Position numbers and translations under genes: made by a program. 64,000 nt of DNA from Spongilla lacustris. Its lineage: Eukaryota > Porifera > Demospongiae > Spongillida > Spongillidae. This document shows positions 40,705 through 51,607 of the stretch, one piece after another. How positions within the stretch are numbered: the stretch's first letter is position 1; every line of letters begins with the position of its first letter. Under the pieces are notes generated by a model that saw nothing but the letters and a program-made list of their open reading frames with translations, had not been told where the DNA came from and did not search any database. The DNA lies in contig OX442425.1 in the NCBI GenBank assembly GCA_949361645.1, positions 1-64,000 of the forward strand. The letters are read 5' to 3'.

Positions 40705-41507
40705 ATGAAAGCCAAGTCCTCCAAAGCTAAGGCTAAGTTGCGCTTGCTTCCAGTGATCATCTGGGATGTCAGCTGCTATGCAAGTAGAGACTTTTCTCTG
40801 CCTCTGCTCCTCATGCTAGTTCTTGGCTTTCGGTTGTCCCCTCGGTGGGGTTGGGCTTGCATCTTGATCCAGCCGAGTTCCAAATTGCAGTAATGTGGTG
40901 GCTTGGTATAAGCTCTTCTATTCAATCAGTGTGCCCATTCTGCCCCGATATCACTTTGGATCCTCTCGGACATCATGCAGTATCATGCAGACATGGTGGG
41001 GATGTTGTCATCAGACGCAATCGCCTGCGAAACATCTTTGCAGAGTTTTGTCGTCGTGCTCACCTATCTGTAAGAGTGGAGGTTGGTCAAGGCCTTTCAA
41101 GAGTCCAGAGTAATTCCCGTCCAGCTGATGTGCTAGTCGATGCTTGGGAAAGGGCAAAGCCAGCAGCCTTCGATGTTACTGTTACCTCCCCACTCACTCC
41201 TGCCACTTTGCATGACACGTGTAATTCAGCTGGTGTTGCAGCTCACAAAGCAGAGTGCCGAAAGCACTCTTCCAATGACCCGAAGTGTCAGGAGCTAGGG
41301 TGGGTATGTGTTCCTCTGGCAGTGGAATCTTATGGGAACTGGGGTAAAGAGGCCCAGAACACCTTCGCTAGACTAGCTTCCATCCTCTCAATCTCCCTGC
41401 ACTGCTCTAAGGCAAAGGTCTTGACAGAGATTTATGGGCGGTTGAATACATCATTAGTGAGGTCAGTAGCTAGGGCAATCCTGTCCAGAAGATGCGTTCC
41501 AGGTTAA
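40705..41507 (+). pseudogene. LINE copy 3: endonuclease C-terminal part
   Basis: Frames 40705-40893 and 40845-41507 contain the zinc finger CPFCPDITLDPLGHHAVSC, PADVLVDAW, AAFDVTVTSPL, and the complete C-terminus ending at 41507. A frameshift separates it from the upstream part. An A/T-rich 3' region follows. Together with copy 2 it indicates an RLE-encoding non-LTR retrotransposon active in this genome. The clade is not determined. Confidence 0.8.
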
Positions 41508-42592
41508 ATAGTGTAGCTTTAGAGGTGAACTGTACATGCAGTACATGCATAGTTTAGTCTAATGATATGTAATAACTAATACTGCTGCTGTATTTTCCGT
41601 GTATGCTTGTAATATTCATTTAATAATAATTTATGGGCAAATAGTAGTACAAACGAAAATAAGACGTTGCAGTGTAAAAATCTATGCTCTATCAGACAGT
41701 ATTATTTTAGTGACCGACCTAATGATGTTATAGCCGCAAGTTTCAATGGGTGTCAAAAACTATGTCTTACTTTAGTTACGCCGATATGTACGGGCAAACA
41801 TCAGAAAAAAACTACACGTTGCAGTGTATAAACGTGACCACTATCCCTCTTACTTAAAAAAAAAAGCACAAAAAAAAAAATCTATTAGGTCGAAACAGTC
41901 GCAAGTTTGTTGTTAATATATCTTCCCTTCTGTACATAAATAAAATAAAAATACAAACGTTCCCGAAACCTACATACAGCTAGGAATCCAAATCCGTAAC
42001 TGGTTTCGACACTGCTACAAAAAAACTAAGGGGGAGGATAGCTAGACACTCAGTCAACACTCAATTAGTTTCCAATCCCTTTACTACAATATCTATGGTC
42101 CAATCAATACCAGCGGGGGTGCAGGAGGGGGCGCGGAAGCTTTTGGGGGGTCCCGCCTTATGCACACCATATTCATCGTGTAACTGGGTTTGTAAATCAA
42201 CAATCTAAAATTATGTCGATAACTGGCTACGTATTGATAAGATCATGCACAAAGAAGAAAAAAAAACTTGTTCAGTCGATTATCTCGATTCTGTATGGTT
42301 AGTCCTACTTCATAGCTTGATTTAGCAAGCCAACTGGTTGTGAATGAAATGTCATTGCCTTATTTCAAGCTACTTCGCGATCTATTTTTATCAGACGCAT
42401 TCAATAGTATAATTGTGGAAATGAATCTTGTCTCTGATTGTGAAGCAACTGTCACAGAATTAAATGAAGTATTGAATGATAATGTTACAAAGTATGAGGT
42501 TTGGATATGCCAAAGGGTACTTTAACTACCCTGGCGTTTCGTGTTAATCTGTGTATATTAAAAAACTTGCATGGATCAGTCAGTTCTGTATA
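41508..42592. other. Gene-free stretch
   Basis: A/T-rich DNA without a supported gene. A TTTCCAATCCC...TATCTATGG block at 42070-42100 resembles the end of the TIR element at 21448-22388. Confidence 0.55.
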
Positions 42593-43467
42593 TACTGCAC
42601 ACCCCATTCTTCGAGCAACTAAGTTCTAAATGAAAGTGCCTTGAAGGCTCAAAGAATCATTCTATTTCAACTGTTGTATCCTTGTAATTAGATGGTGCCC
42701 ACGCACTGTTCTTTTTCAAGCCAATTTAATTAGATGTACGTATATGTACGTGCCAATGTATACACGTATAATGCGCAATGCGCAAACTTGCACGAAAACA
42801 AAGTACTCATACTACTTTGTTGCTATTTAGAATGCCAAGAGGCTCATTAATGATGATCTGAGTGAGCATGGTAACCTACTGAAATAAGAAATAGCTACCA
42901 ATGAAAACAGCCAACATGCCAAACCACCAGTACAAAATGCATGTCAACATATGCATTTCCTATCACTGAAGAATATGAAGAAGCAGAAATTTGGAAGATA
43001 CTGTTTCTATTTGATTCTATCTAAACCTGCAATTTGAATTGCCTTTTTAAAAATAACCCCCAACTGAAACACATTTGCAAATCCATCATTTTCACATTCA
43101 GCAGTTCACGCTCTGCACATGAGCCAATTAATCTATAGCACTTTCTGGCAATAAAGCTTAGATATTTAACCATTTATGCTTGCTAAATATATTAATATTG
43201 TCTTTATCGTATCTCGTCCCTTCCTTTTTACATCGCCATTGTCATCAAATGTTAATCCTATATACTGATACCACTAACTTTAGTTTTTAATTATCTTCAG
43301 TGTTTCCTTCAGTATGACATAGAGTACCTGCCCTCTGTAGTACAGGCAAGTGCATTGCTGTACTTGTATGTAGTAACTCTGAAATGTGCTACTGACATGT
43401 AGACACGGGGACCATTATAGTGGTAGAGAGAGACAGTCATTTACAATCATTTATACCAGCTGTGCAG
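42593..43467. repeat. Segmental duplication, upstream part of unit 1
   Basis: Closely matches 48674-49422 plus 50329-50425 (for example TTCTTCGAGCAACTAAGTTC and GATGGTGCCCACGCACTGTT in both). Near 43358-43366 it carries the uninterrupted TACTTGTAT that is the empty site for the element at 49423-50328. Confidence 0.85.
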
Positions 43468-43860
43468 AAGAACGTAACGGAGTGGCACTCATTTATTGGT
43501 TATGATTGCCTTAGTTTCCAATCCCCCTACATGTAAAATCTGTGGAAAAATTGATGTGTGTACAAAAAATATTTTCTCACGCCAATGTCATGCTGAATGA
43601 TACTGTTCACTGCTTGAAGTAGGTAATCTGCCGGAATGTGATGGTAAATTTTAAGTGGCTCAAATAGCAAAGAAAAGCGCATGCATGTACCAAGTACCAA
43701 CACAGCCATTTAAAAATCCGAAAGTACAATAGCCTGGAAACCAGAACGTAACAGAGTGGCACTCATCTATTGGTGTTGATTGTCTTAGTTTCCAATCCCG
43801 CCCCTTACGTGTACAATCTGTGGCACAGCTGTCTGCTCTCATTGAACGCGTGGAAATTAG
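43468..43860. repeat. Pair of related MITE-like repeats
   Basis: A block running from GAACGTAACGGAGTGGCACT through TTAGTTTCCAATCCC to AATCTGTGG occurs at about 43470-43553 and again at 43744-43832, in direct orientation, with moderate divergence. Confidence 0.7.
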
Positions 43861-44626
43861 GCCCTACGCCCAGAAATTTTGAAATGGTTTCGAAGCCCCA
43901 TAGCAACGGACTTGACAACCGATGTCCTTAGGAATGTGCTGTGTAGAACGTACAAGAAATGTAGTAAGCAGTTTAACGCTGCACCACAAGTTACAAGCAC
44001 CATTGACCCTTTTATATAGCAGAAATCAAATTGCCTTATCTTATGAACCGTTGGCTTTTGCGCTCGAAAGCAAAGGTACTCCTTGCAGGGAACAGTGACC
44101 TCGTGGATTCAATAAACGATACTGACGCTCGGACACAAGAACTGAGCAAAAAACAACTATTGTGATAAAGTAAATAGAATGTCCTATTTGTTTTTAGTAA
44201 AAGCTAGTGCTAACGAATTTTCTGAAATGGTTTTAAAGCCTCTTGAAATCGGCCATTTTCTTCGTAATGTAGGCCTACGTACGGATATGCATGCATCGGT
44301 ATGTATTAATCTAACAGAATTGCTACTGATTAAAATTGGTTTCAGAACGTATTGTCACATGCCATAGATAGCCCAATGGAGCTTTACATATCTGTGGTAC
44401 TGAGTAGCATGCATATACACACATTAGTGATGAGCAGGGCTAGGATTGTGTTAGCTTTTGTCTCCTCGTTGGAGGGAGAATGGCAGCAACCAATTGTGGC
44501 TCTTATCTCTATAACAGAATTAATGGTCTTTAACAATGCATTGCAGTTGCTTCACTTTGAATTAATCGACTCAGCACCCTCTTCTCCAACATATATAGAC
44601 CTAAACAAACATGGGTAGCATTAGGC
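43861..44626. other. Gene-free stretch
   Basis: No recognisable gene. Short frames (for example 44352-44618) lack family resemblance. Confidence 0.55.
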
Positions 44627-45464
44627 CATTGGGCTATTCCAGTAAATAAGTTTACACCCCTACTGATGACATAAATTTGTGTCCTGGGGGGTATGTTCGA
44701 TATTATAATCCATGTAATGATATAAATCATGACCTGGGGGGAGTTATTATCCTAGTGTTCGGGGGGGGGGGGGGGGGGGGGGGGGGGGTGGTATGAGTCA
44801 TGTCCGGGTGTGTGTATGTGTGTGTGTGGTGATGGTGCTATAAATCTTGTCCTGGGGGATGAGTGGGGGGGGGGGGGGGGAATTATAATCCATATCCTGG
44901 GGGAGTGGGGGTGGTATACGTCATGTCCAGGGGGCGCTATAAATCTTGACCTGGGGGTGGGGGTGGAGGGGTGATATAAGTCATGTCCAAGTGGGGGGGG
45001 GGGGCTGCTATAAATCTTGTCCTGGGGGGAGGTGGGGGTGAATGGTATTAATCATGCCTTGGGGGGAGTTATAATCCATGTAGCTATAAAATATGTCCGG
45101 GGGGTGGGCATAAATCATGTCTTGGGGAAGTTTTAATCCATGTATTGGGGGTGGGGGTGGGGAATGATATAAGTAATGTCCAGGGTGTGTGTGTGCTATA
45201 AATCTTGTCCTGGGGGGGGGGGGGGGGGGAGTGTGTGAATGGTATAAAACATGTCCTGTGGGAACTACAAATCATATCCTGGGTGTAGTGTACTGAGACA
45301 TACTGCAGTCCTGAGGGATGCACATGCATGTGGTGAGATGTGTGACTGTCCAGTAATATATCTGTCTTGAGGGAGGGTATAATTAGTATCTGTGTTCAAC
45401 GGGGTTACTTTATAAATAACGTCATCAGTAGGGGTGTACACTTATTAACTGGAATAGCCCATTG
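44627..45464. mobile_element. TIR element with G-rich internal repeat
   Basis: Inverted arms 44627-44670 and 45421-45464 match at 41 of 44 positions (the inner ends read CCCCTACTGATGAC). The interior is a degenerate 30-35 bp repeat of the form (G)n-GTATAAATCATGTCCTGGGG with G runs up to about 28. A target duplication was not found. Confidence 0.75.
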
Positions 45465-47130
45465 TGTGGCATGGTCTTCTAGTGTATGCATTTTCACTAT
45501 GCACCTGTTGCTGCTACCCACTTGCATTGGTGCATACCAGTGCGTTGCATTGGAGCTCAGGGGGCTGTGTCAGAAGGCAGGAATACAGCTGACTGACACT
45601 TCAGCTGGTTGAAAATAGTCTGGCTTGCAAGAGGTGGACAATGATCATGAGAGAAGAATGGAGGTGGGGCAATATTCCAAAGTGCTATGAACCTATTGGG
45701 TGTGACTTGGACCTTTGGTTGGCAGCCTCTGCCAACAGTTGACCTCCTCACATGTCCTCGAAGTGCGCACACACCTGCATAGTGATTGTGTGTATTATGA
45801 AGTCATAGCAGTTATTTATTTTGAAAAAGTGCATTTACCTTGCATGCATTCTTCATTGCATGGTATGTATATTTGCCACTGAAGTGGCGTTATACAACAC
45901 CTGTGATGTATCTCCTTTGTCACAGGACGGTTCTTTGCATAGAATGCTTACATTAGATACAGAAACATCGATATCAACAGTTGAAGCGGTGAGGCCAAAG
46001 GCAATGTTTTGCAATCATAGCTGCATGGCTATTTGCTTCTATTTGCGCATTTTAGCCGTTGCCCACACACTCTGCAGTGCTTGGGCTCTTGGTGCATGTG
46101 GTAATCCATTCCTGTATATAACACGTACATACATACATAACGAGAATCGTATCGATTTTCATGAAATACGATCGCGTTGTTTGGGACGACAGAAAATTCG
46201 TTAGTACTTAAAGACTGAGAATTCTAACAGCCACATCTCTCTTACTCATCGGTGTTGTAAGCTTACCTTCTGGATTAGTGCACGAAGTCCACTGTACTGA
46301 ATTTAGTACCCACCCCTCCATAATTATGATTGCCGCGTGGCGTTCTGTAAACACCTTGCGCATAGAGGGTTGCATGGCCTACGTCACGTCGCAATGTCAT
46401 GTGACAATTTATATTGCAACTTTTTTATATTGGGGGCAAGCGAGTATGGCGCGTCAATGGAATGGAGCGTATTGTCAGAGTTTATCAGCGGTCGCCTGAG
46501 CCAGATATGAATCTAGAGTGTTGCAAGCGGGTTTAGGCATTGACTCTTACTCGATCGACTATCTAACTCCTGCTGTTCTTTACTTTGCCAGAAATTGGCA
46601 GATGGTACAGGAAAGAACCTTACATACCTTGGCGGGTGGTAGGAAAGAACTTTACATGTCCGATCGCTTCAAGCACCCGACAACGCAGCAAGTTTTACTT
46701 GATAGACGTGCTACACTATCCTTACGCTTTGCCCCCAATGTAAAATTCTACGTATAAAATCGCTTCATCACATGACATCACGAGATCCATGCAACCCCTC
46801 TATACCATTGCCGTATGACGTGGAGTGTGTATGTAAAGTCTTGAAAACATAAAAATGAGTGTAGTGTTTGAATCCTTTTTCATATTTTTGATTTGCTGGT
46901 TTTACTGAGGTGTTACGAGCTTCGAAACACAGGTACTCAGTAATGAGGTGTTTCTTTTCAGTTATTGGCATACATACCGTATGTTCTAATTGTAAAACCT
47001 AGTTTCCAGCCGCATACAGCCGTGGTGGAAAAGTTGGAATGCGCAACCGCTCGCGCCCGCCCCGCCCCTTCACCATTGTTCATGTCGGACCTCCCCTCGC
47101 CAAAATCCTGCATCCGCCCCTGGCCCTGTT
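45465..47130. other. Gene-free stretch before ArfGAP-C2 copy A
   Basis: No gene supported. The promoter of ArfGAP-C2 copy A should lie at its end. The immediate upstream DNA (46985-47130, GC-rich) is unlike that of copy B. Confidence 0.55.
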
Positions 47131-48040
47131 ATGGAACCGCCGCGAGAGCGCTTGTTGCAGCTCCTAAAGCGAGAAGAGAACGCCCATTGTGCCGACTGCT
47201 TCGAGCCGAACCCGCTGTGGGCCAGCGTGAATTGGGGCGTGTTCATCTGTACGCAGTGCGCGGGAGTCCACAGGTTTAGAAGTAGCGATTGTTTTTTTAT
47301 TTTTTATTATTATTTTTTTCGCATCCAAAAGGTCGCTAGGTGTCGAAAACTCATTTGTGCTAAGTTGTACTTTGGACGAATGGACCGACGAGCAGGTGGA
47401 TAACATGGCGCTAATGGGGAACGCCCGCGTCAATGACCGCCTCGAGTACTGCGTCCCAACAAACATAGAGGTTCCTTACCACTCCGACACAGATAGAGAC
47501 AGCAGGGCGTACTACATACGCGCCAAGTACGTAGACAACGTGTTCTGCACATCTCCCAGCAGAACACGGAGGGCTCCGGAGCGCGTACCGAGGAAGAAGG
47601 TCTCGGACGGTACCCACCACCAGCACCCAATTTCTCAGGTTGCCATGGTCGAGTTTATCGGAATCGTGGACGTGACCTTAGTGGAGTGTCGCGACCTAAT
47701 CGTCAAAGACCTCGTGTCCAGCGACCCTTACTGCGTGTTCACACTGGGCTTGCAGACTAGAAAAAGTACGGTGAAGAATTCCAACCTCAATCCCGTCTAC
47801 AATGAAAACTTTTCGTTCTCCTGGGACGGGACTGAGGCCTTGATGGTGGATATGTATGACAAAGACGAGCTTTCCAAGGATGATGACATGGGTACTCTAA
47901 AGGTCGACCTCTCACCCCTCCTCAAGGAGCGGGGGGCCGAACTGAAGCAGTGGTACCCCATTGTAAACCGAAAACACCCCGAGAGACACCAGGGACAGAT
48001 TTTGCTTCATATATCATACATAGCAATACAGAATAGCTGA
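47131..48040 (+). CDS. ArfGAP-C2 protein, copy A
   Basis: Two exons, 47131-47273 and 47332-48040 (58-nt intron, phase 2), encode 283 residues. Residues 1-120 form a compact ArfGAP zinc finger, CADC (20-23) and CTQC (40-43), with the GAP arginine at Arg48 in GVHRSLG. Residues about 152-265 form a C2 domain with the calcium-site aspartates in LIVKDLVSSDPY and YDKDELSKDDDMG. It should stimulate GTP hydrolysis by an ARF on membranes in a calcium- or lipid-dependent way (inference). This two-domain order is the one of plant ZAC/AGD11-13. I know of no standard vertebrate ArfGAP with it. It is the first copy of a tandem pair. Confidence 0.88.
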
Positions 48041-48145
48041 CAATGATGTTTTTTTTTCTTTCTCTTTTGTCGTTATGGTTACATGTGGGAGTTGTTCATA
48101 CATGTACGTTCATACATGTACAGAATACAGTGAGTGGCACATGTC

Positions 48146-48600
48146 ACCTTTTCATTAGCATGGATCTTGCCATTGTCGTGGTGAAGAGCGGAGTGGGTGT
48201 GGCAGAGGGGAGGTGGCTTTGGCCAGCTGTTCCACCTTGTCTTGCAGTGCCGTGGCTTCTTGCTACAGCATGAGATACAGTAGTGGCTCACTAACAAGAC
48301 CACGTTGGAAGGGGAGGGGGGAGGATTGAAGCATTTTTTTAGGAGTGCTTGCTGATCTCAGTGATTCTTGGCTCAACACCTTTTATAACCAGATAGGTTA
48401 TAAACTCAATAACTGTGCCTTGAGGCTGGTTGATGCCTTCCTCCTGTCCAAAAGAAAATACGTTACAATTAGGGTGGGGGTGGAGGGGAAAAGACTGGAT
48501 GATGACAAAGGTCAAAGGATATCTGCAGTATAGGGTACAAGATTGCACACCATGCAGTAAGGTCTTGCACAGTAGACCATGTCATCTTGTCCACCAGGTC
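48146..48600 (-). pseudogene. Duplicated 3' fragment of the TSNAXIP1-like gene
   Basis: On the minus strand this matches exons 21, 19 and part of 18 of the gene at 51608-56488 (for example a VIEFITYLVIKGVEPRI segment versus VIEFITYLVMKGVEPKI). Exon 20 and most of exon 18 are missing and exon 21 is truncated. The rest of the gene was never included in this duplicate or has been lost. Confidence 0.85.
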
Positions 48601-48673
48601 AGCCATCATAATTGTGTATAATTGTGGAAATGAATCTCCCTTGCAATAAAACGTTTTGTAACTATTCTATTTA

Positions 48674-49422
48674 CTGCACACCTCATTCTTCGAGCAACTA
48701 AGTTCTAAATGGAAGTCCCTTGAAGGCTCAACGAATCATTCTGTTGTATCCTTGTAATTAGATGGTGCCCACGCACTGTTCTTTTTCAAGCCAAATATTA
48801 ATATGTACGCGCATGGATCACAATGTATAATACGCAATGCGCAAACTTGCATGAAAACAAAAATCTATAGCACTTCTTGGCAATATTTAACCATTTATGT
48901 TGCTAAATATATTAATATTGTTTTTTAATCGTATCTCAGATCCCTTGTTCCCTTCCTTTTTACATTGCCATTGTCATCAAATCAGTGTTAATCCTAGTAT
49001 ATACCACTAACTAGTATATACCACTAACTAGTATATACCACTAACTAGTATATACCACTAACTTTAGTTTTTCATTTTTATATTTATTTTATTTATTTTT
49101 TAATATCTTCGTGCATGTAATGACAATTAAATTAAATAATTACTTATATATGCAAACAAAATAAACTACAACAAGTCACGAAAATGATGCCGATCGAGCC
49201 AGGAGGGCTCGGGCATTTTGCCGCATCAAAACAGTGCCGAGGCGACAATACATTGCATTTAGCGTTTCAGAATTGGATGAGTGGGAGTGGATGGCCAAGC
49301 GCCTAGCAATTCTTGATAATATTTCCATTGCAGCCTCCATACCTTCAGTGTTTCCTTCAGTATGACATAGAGTACCTGCCCTCTATAGTACAGGCAAGTG
49401 CATTCATCAGCTGTACTTGTAT
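48674..49422. repeat. Segmental duplication, upstream part of unit 2
   Basis: Counterpart of 42593-43467. It contains a local 17-bp tandem repeat (ACTAGTATATACCACTA, about 49008-49062) absent from the other copy. No gene. Confidence 0.85.
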
Positions 49423-50328
49423 TTCTCGTACCCAGACCCAAATGTACGTAACGATGATTATCGCTTACTGTATAACATCACGTACAGAGGGTCTGGGAAT
49501 GAAGTCGTGGGAAATGGTTCTATGTTACTGAATTTTGTGGAACCAATCAAATTGCAGCGATTTGTGACGTATACATTCCGACCAGCTAATTGCATTTCTA
49601 GCATACTAATACCAATCGCAAAACCACACCCAAAGTGTGATCGGAAGGTATTTCCAACTCAGCTATTAGACCTAGATGGTGTTATGGCTCTTGCGTCAGA
49701 AAGACTACAGTAGGTTACTTAACTCTTTGCCGAAGCCAGCATAAGCATTTTCCGCGCGTGGTTTAGTGGTGCTGTCTCTTTGTCTCATCCACTGTACCCT
49801 CCTTACTCCTTGGACCAAGCTCTTACCTCTACGATTGGTAGGTCTAGGCTGGCCACCTGACGATACTTGCCATCTTTGGCCGAAGCCACAAATGATTTGT
49901 ACGTGCGGGGTGCGCTCTTATTAGAAGATGCCCTTCCAGACGGCTGGACTTTGCGATCGGGTAGGGGCTGAGAGGTTGGCCTCGGGATGGCCACTAAAAG
50001 CGAGGAATCCCCTATGCGGATTATGGCTTAGCACGAGAAACAGTACCCAGTGTTGTCTCCGAAGACCCTAGGATTTTTTCACAAAACCACCGACGTCGGA
50101 CGGGACCGACTAGACCTGGCACACTGCCCAAGTATAAACCCTAACCCTTAGCCTAATAACTACAATTTGCGACCACGCGCATAGGTCATAATTGATTTCG
50201 TGACGCAGCGGTACATTTGTGACGACATAAAAGTTATGTAATTCCTAACATTCCCAGACACTCTGTACGTGATGTTATACTGTAAGCGATAATCATCGTT
50301 ACGTACTTTGGGTCTGGGTACGAGACTA
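49423..50328. mobile_element. TIR element of the TAGTCTCGTACCC family, with a captured exon-like segment
   Basis: Ends share CTCGTACCCAGACCCA with the element at 20220. Arms of about 80 bp match closely (ACGTAACGATGATTATCGCT in both). Perfect 9-bp direct repeats TACTTGTAT flank it (49414-49422, 50329-50337), and the paralogous locus near 43358-43366 is unfilled. Inside, on the minus strand (about 50020-49825), lies an open frame with APRTYKSFVASAKDGKYRQV...LPIVE followed by a good donor GAG|GTAAGAGC. It looks like a host exon carried by the element. Confidence 0.85.
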
Positions 50329-50617
50329 TACTTGTATGTAGTAACTGAAATGTGCTGCATGTAGACATTATAGTTGTAGAGAGTCAGTCATTTACAATCA
50401 CTTATACCAGCTGTGCAGAAGGACCCGCCACATGCTATATGCACACCCATGGCCAGCTGTAGCTACATATCAACATCATGATTAACAATGAGCTACATGT
50501 AAAGTTCCATGTATATCTGATTCTCGGAACGCGCGGGTCGCATTTTAAAAACAATATTCATGATACGGCTAATATTTCGCATGGATTAATTTTCTCCATC
50601 TGGCATTGCGTGCTGTT
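50329..50617. other. End of duplicated segment and upstream region of ArfGAP-C2 copy B
   Basis: The first approximately 95 bp continue the segmental duplication. The rest is unique and should hold the promoter of copy B. No TATA box was recognised. Confidence 0.5.
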
Positions 50618-51517
50618 ATGGAACCGCCGCGAGAGCGTTTGTTGCAGCTCCTAAAGCGAGAAGAGAACGCCCAGTGTGCTGACTGCTTCGAGCCGAACCC
50701 GCTGTGGGCCAGCGTGAATTGGGGCGTGTTCATCTGCACGCAGTGCGCGGGAGTCCACAGGTATAGAAGTTGCGACAGCGAAGCGATTATTTTTTATTAT
50801 TTTATTTCATCTGAAAGGTCGCTAGGTGTCGAAAACTCATTTGTGCTAAGTTGTACTTTGGACGAATGGTCCGACGAGCAGGTGGATAACATGGCGCTAA
50901 TGGGGAACGCCCGCGTCAACGACCACCTCGAGTACTGCGTCCCAAAAAACATAGAGGTTCCTTACCACTCCGACACAGATAGAGACAGCAGGGCGTACTA
51001 CATACGCGCCAAGTACGTAGACAACGTGTTCTGCATGTCTCCCAGCAAAACACGGAGGGCTCCGGAGCGCGTACCGAGGAAGAAGGCCTCGAACGGTACC
51101 CGCCACAATTCCCAGGTTGCCATGGTCGAGTTCATCGGAATCGTGGACGTGACCTTGGTGGAATGTCGCGACCTAATCGTCAAAGACCTCGTGTCCAGCG
51201 ACCCTTACTGCGTGTTCACACTGGGCTTGCAGACTAGAAAAAGTACGGTGAAGAATTCCAACCTCAATCCCGTCTACAATGAAAACTTTTCGTTCTCCTG
51301 GGACGGGACTGAGGCCTTGGTGGTGGATATGTACGACAAAGACGAGCTTTCCAAGGACGATGACATGGGTACTCTAAAGGTCGACCTCTCTCCCCTCCTC
51401 AAGGAGCGGGGGGCTGAACTGAAGCAGTGGTTCCCCATTGTAAACCGAAAACACCCCGAGAGACACCAGGGAGAGATTATGCTTCGCATATCATACATAT
51501 CAATACAGAATAGCTGA
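50618..51517 (+). CDS. ArfGAP-C2 protein, copy B
   Basis: Exons 50618-50760 and 50818-51517 encode 280 residues, nearly identical to copy A with a 3-residue deletion in the linker before the C2 domain. All zinc ligands, Arg48 and the C2 aspartates are kept. The 57-nt intron is a multiple of three without an in-frame stop, so an unspliced transcript would still encode a 303-residue frame if read from an upstream in-frame ATG (50606). The 3' end faces the TSNAXIP1-like gene, with 90 bp between stops. Confidence 0.88.
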   Translation: MEPPRERLLQLLKREENAQCADCFEPNPLWASVNWGVFICTQCAGVHRYRSCDSEAIIFYYFISSERSLGVENSFVLSCTLDEWSDEQVDNMALMGNARVNDHLEYCVPKNIEVPYHSDTDRDSRAYYIRAKYVDNVFCMSPSKTRRAPERVPRKKASNGTRHNSQVAMVEFIGIVDVTLVECRDLIVKDLVSSDPYCVFTLGLQTRKSTVKNSNLNPVYNENFSFSWDGTEALVVDMYDKDELSKDDDMGTLKVDLSPLLKERGAELKQWFPIVNRKHPERHQGEIMLRISYISIQNS

Positions 51518-51607
51518 CAATGATGTTTTTTTTTTCTTTCTCTATTGTCGTTATGGTTACATGTGAGAGTTGTTCATATATGTACAGAATGCAGTCAGTA
51601 GCACATG

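Noticed and set aside
42340..42525. 61-codon frame as a small gene
   Set aside because: Amphipathic composition is suggestive, but there is no family match, Kozak context or neighbouring exon.
45821..46204. 127-codon frame with a hydrophobic start, possible secreted protein
   Set aside because: No splice partners, no conserved pattern, and an A/T-rich surrounding. A signal peptide-like start alone is not enough.
50139..50160. Telomere-like ACCCTAACCCTTAG
   Set aside because: Only about two imperfect units inside the TIR element. Not a telomeric tract.
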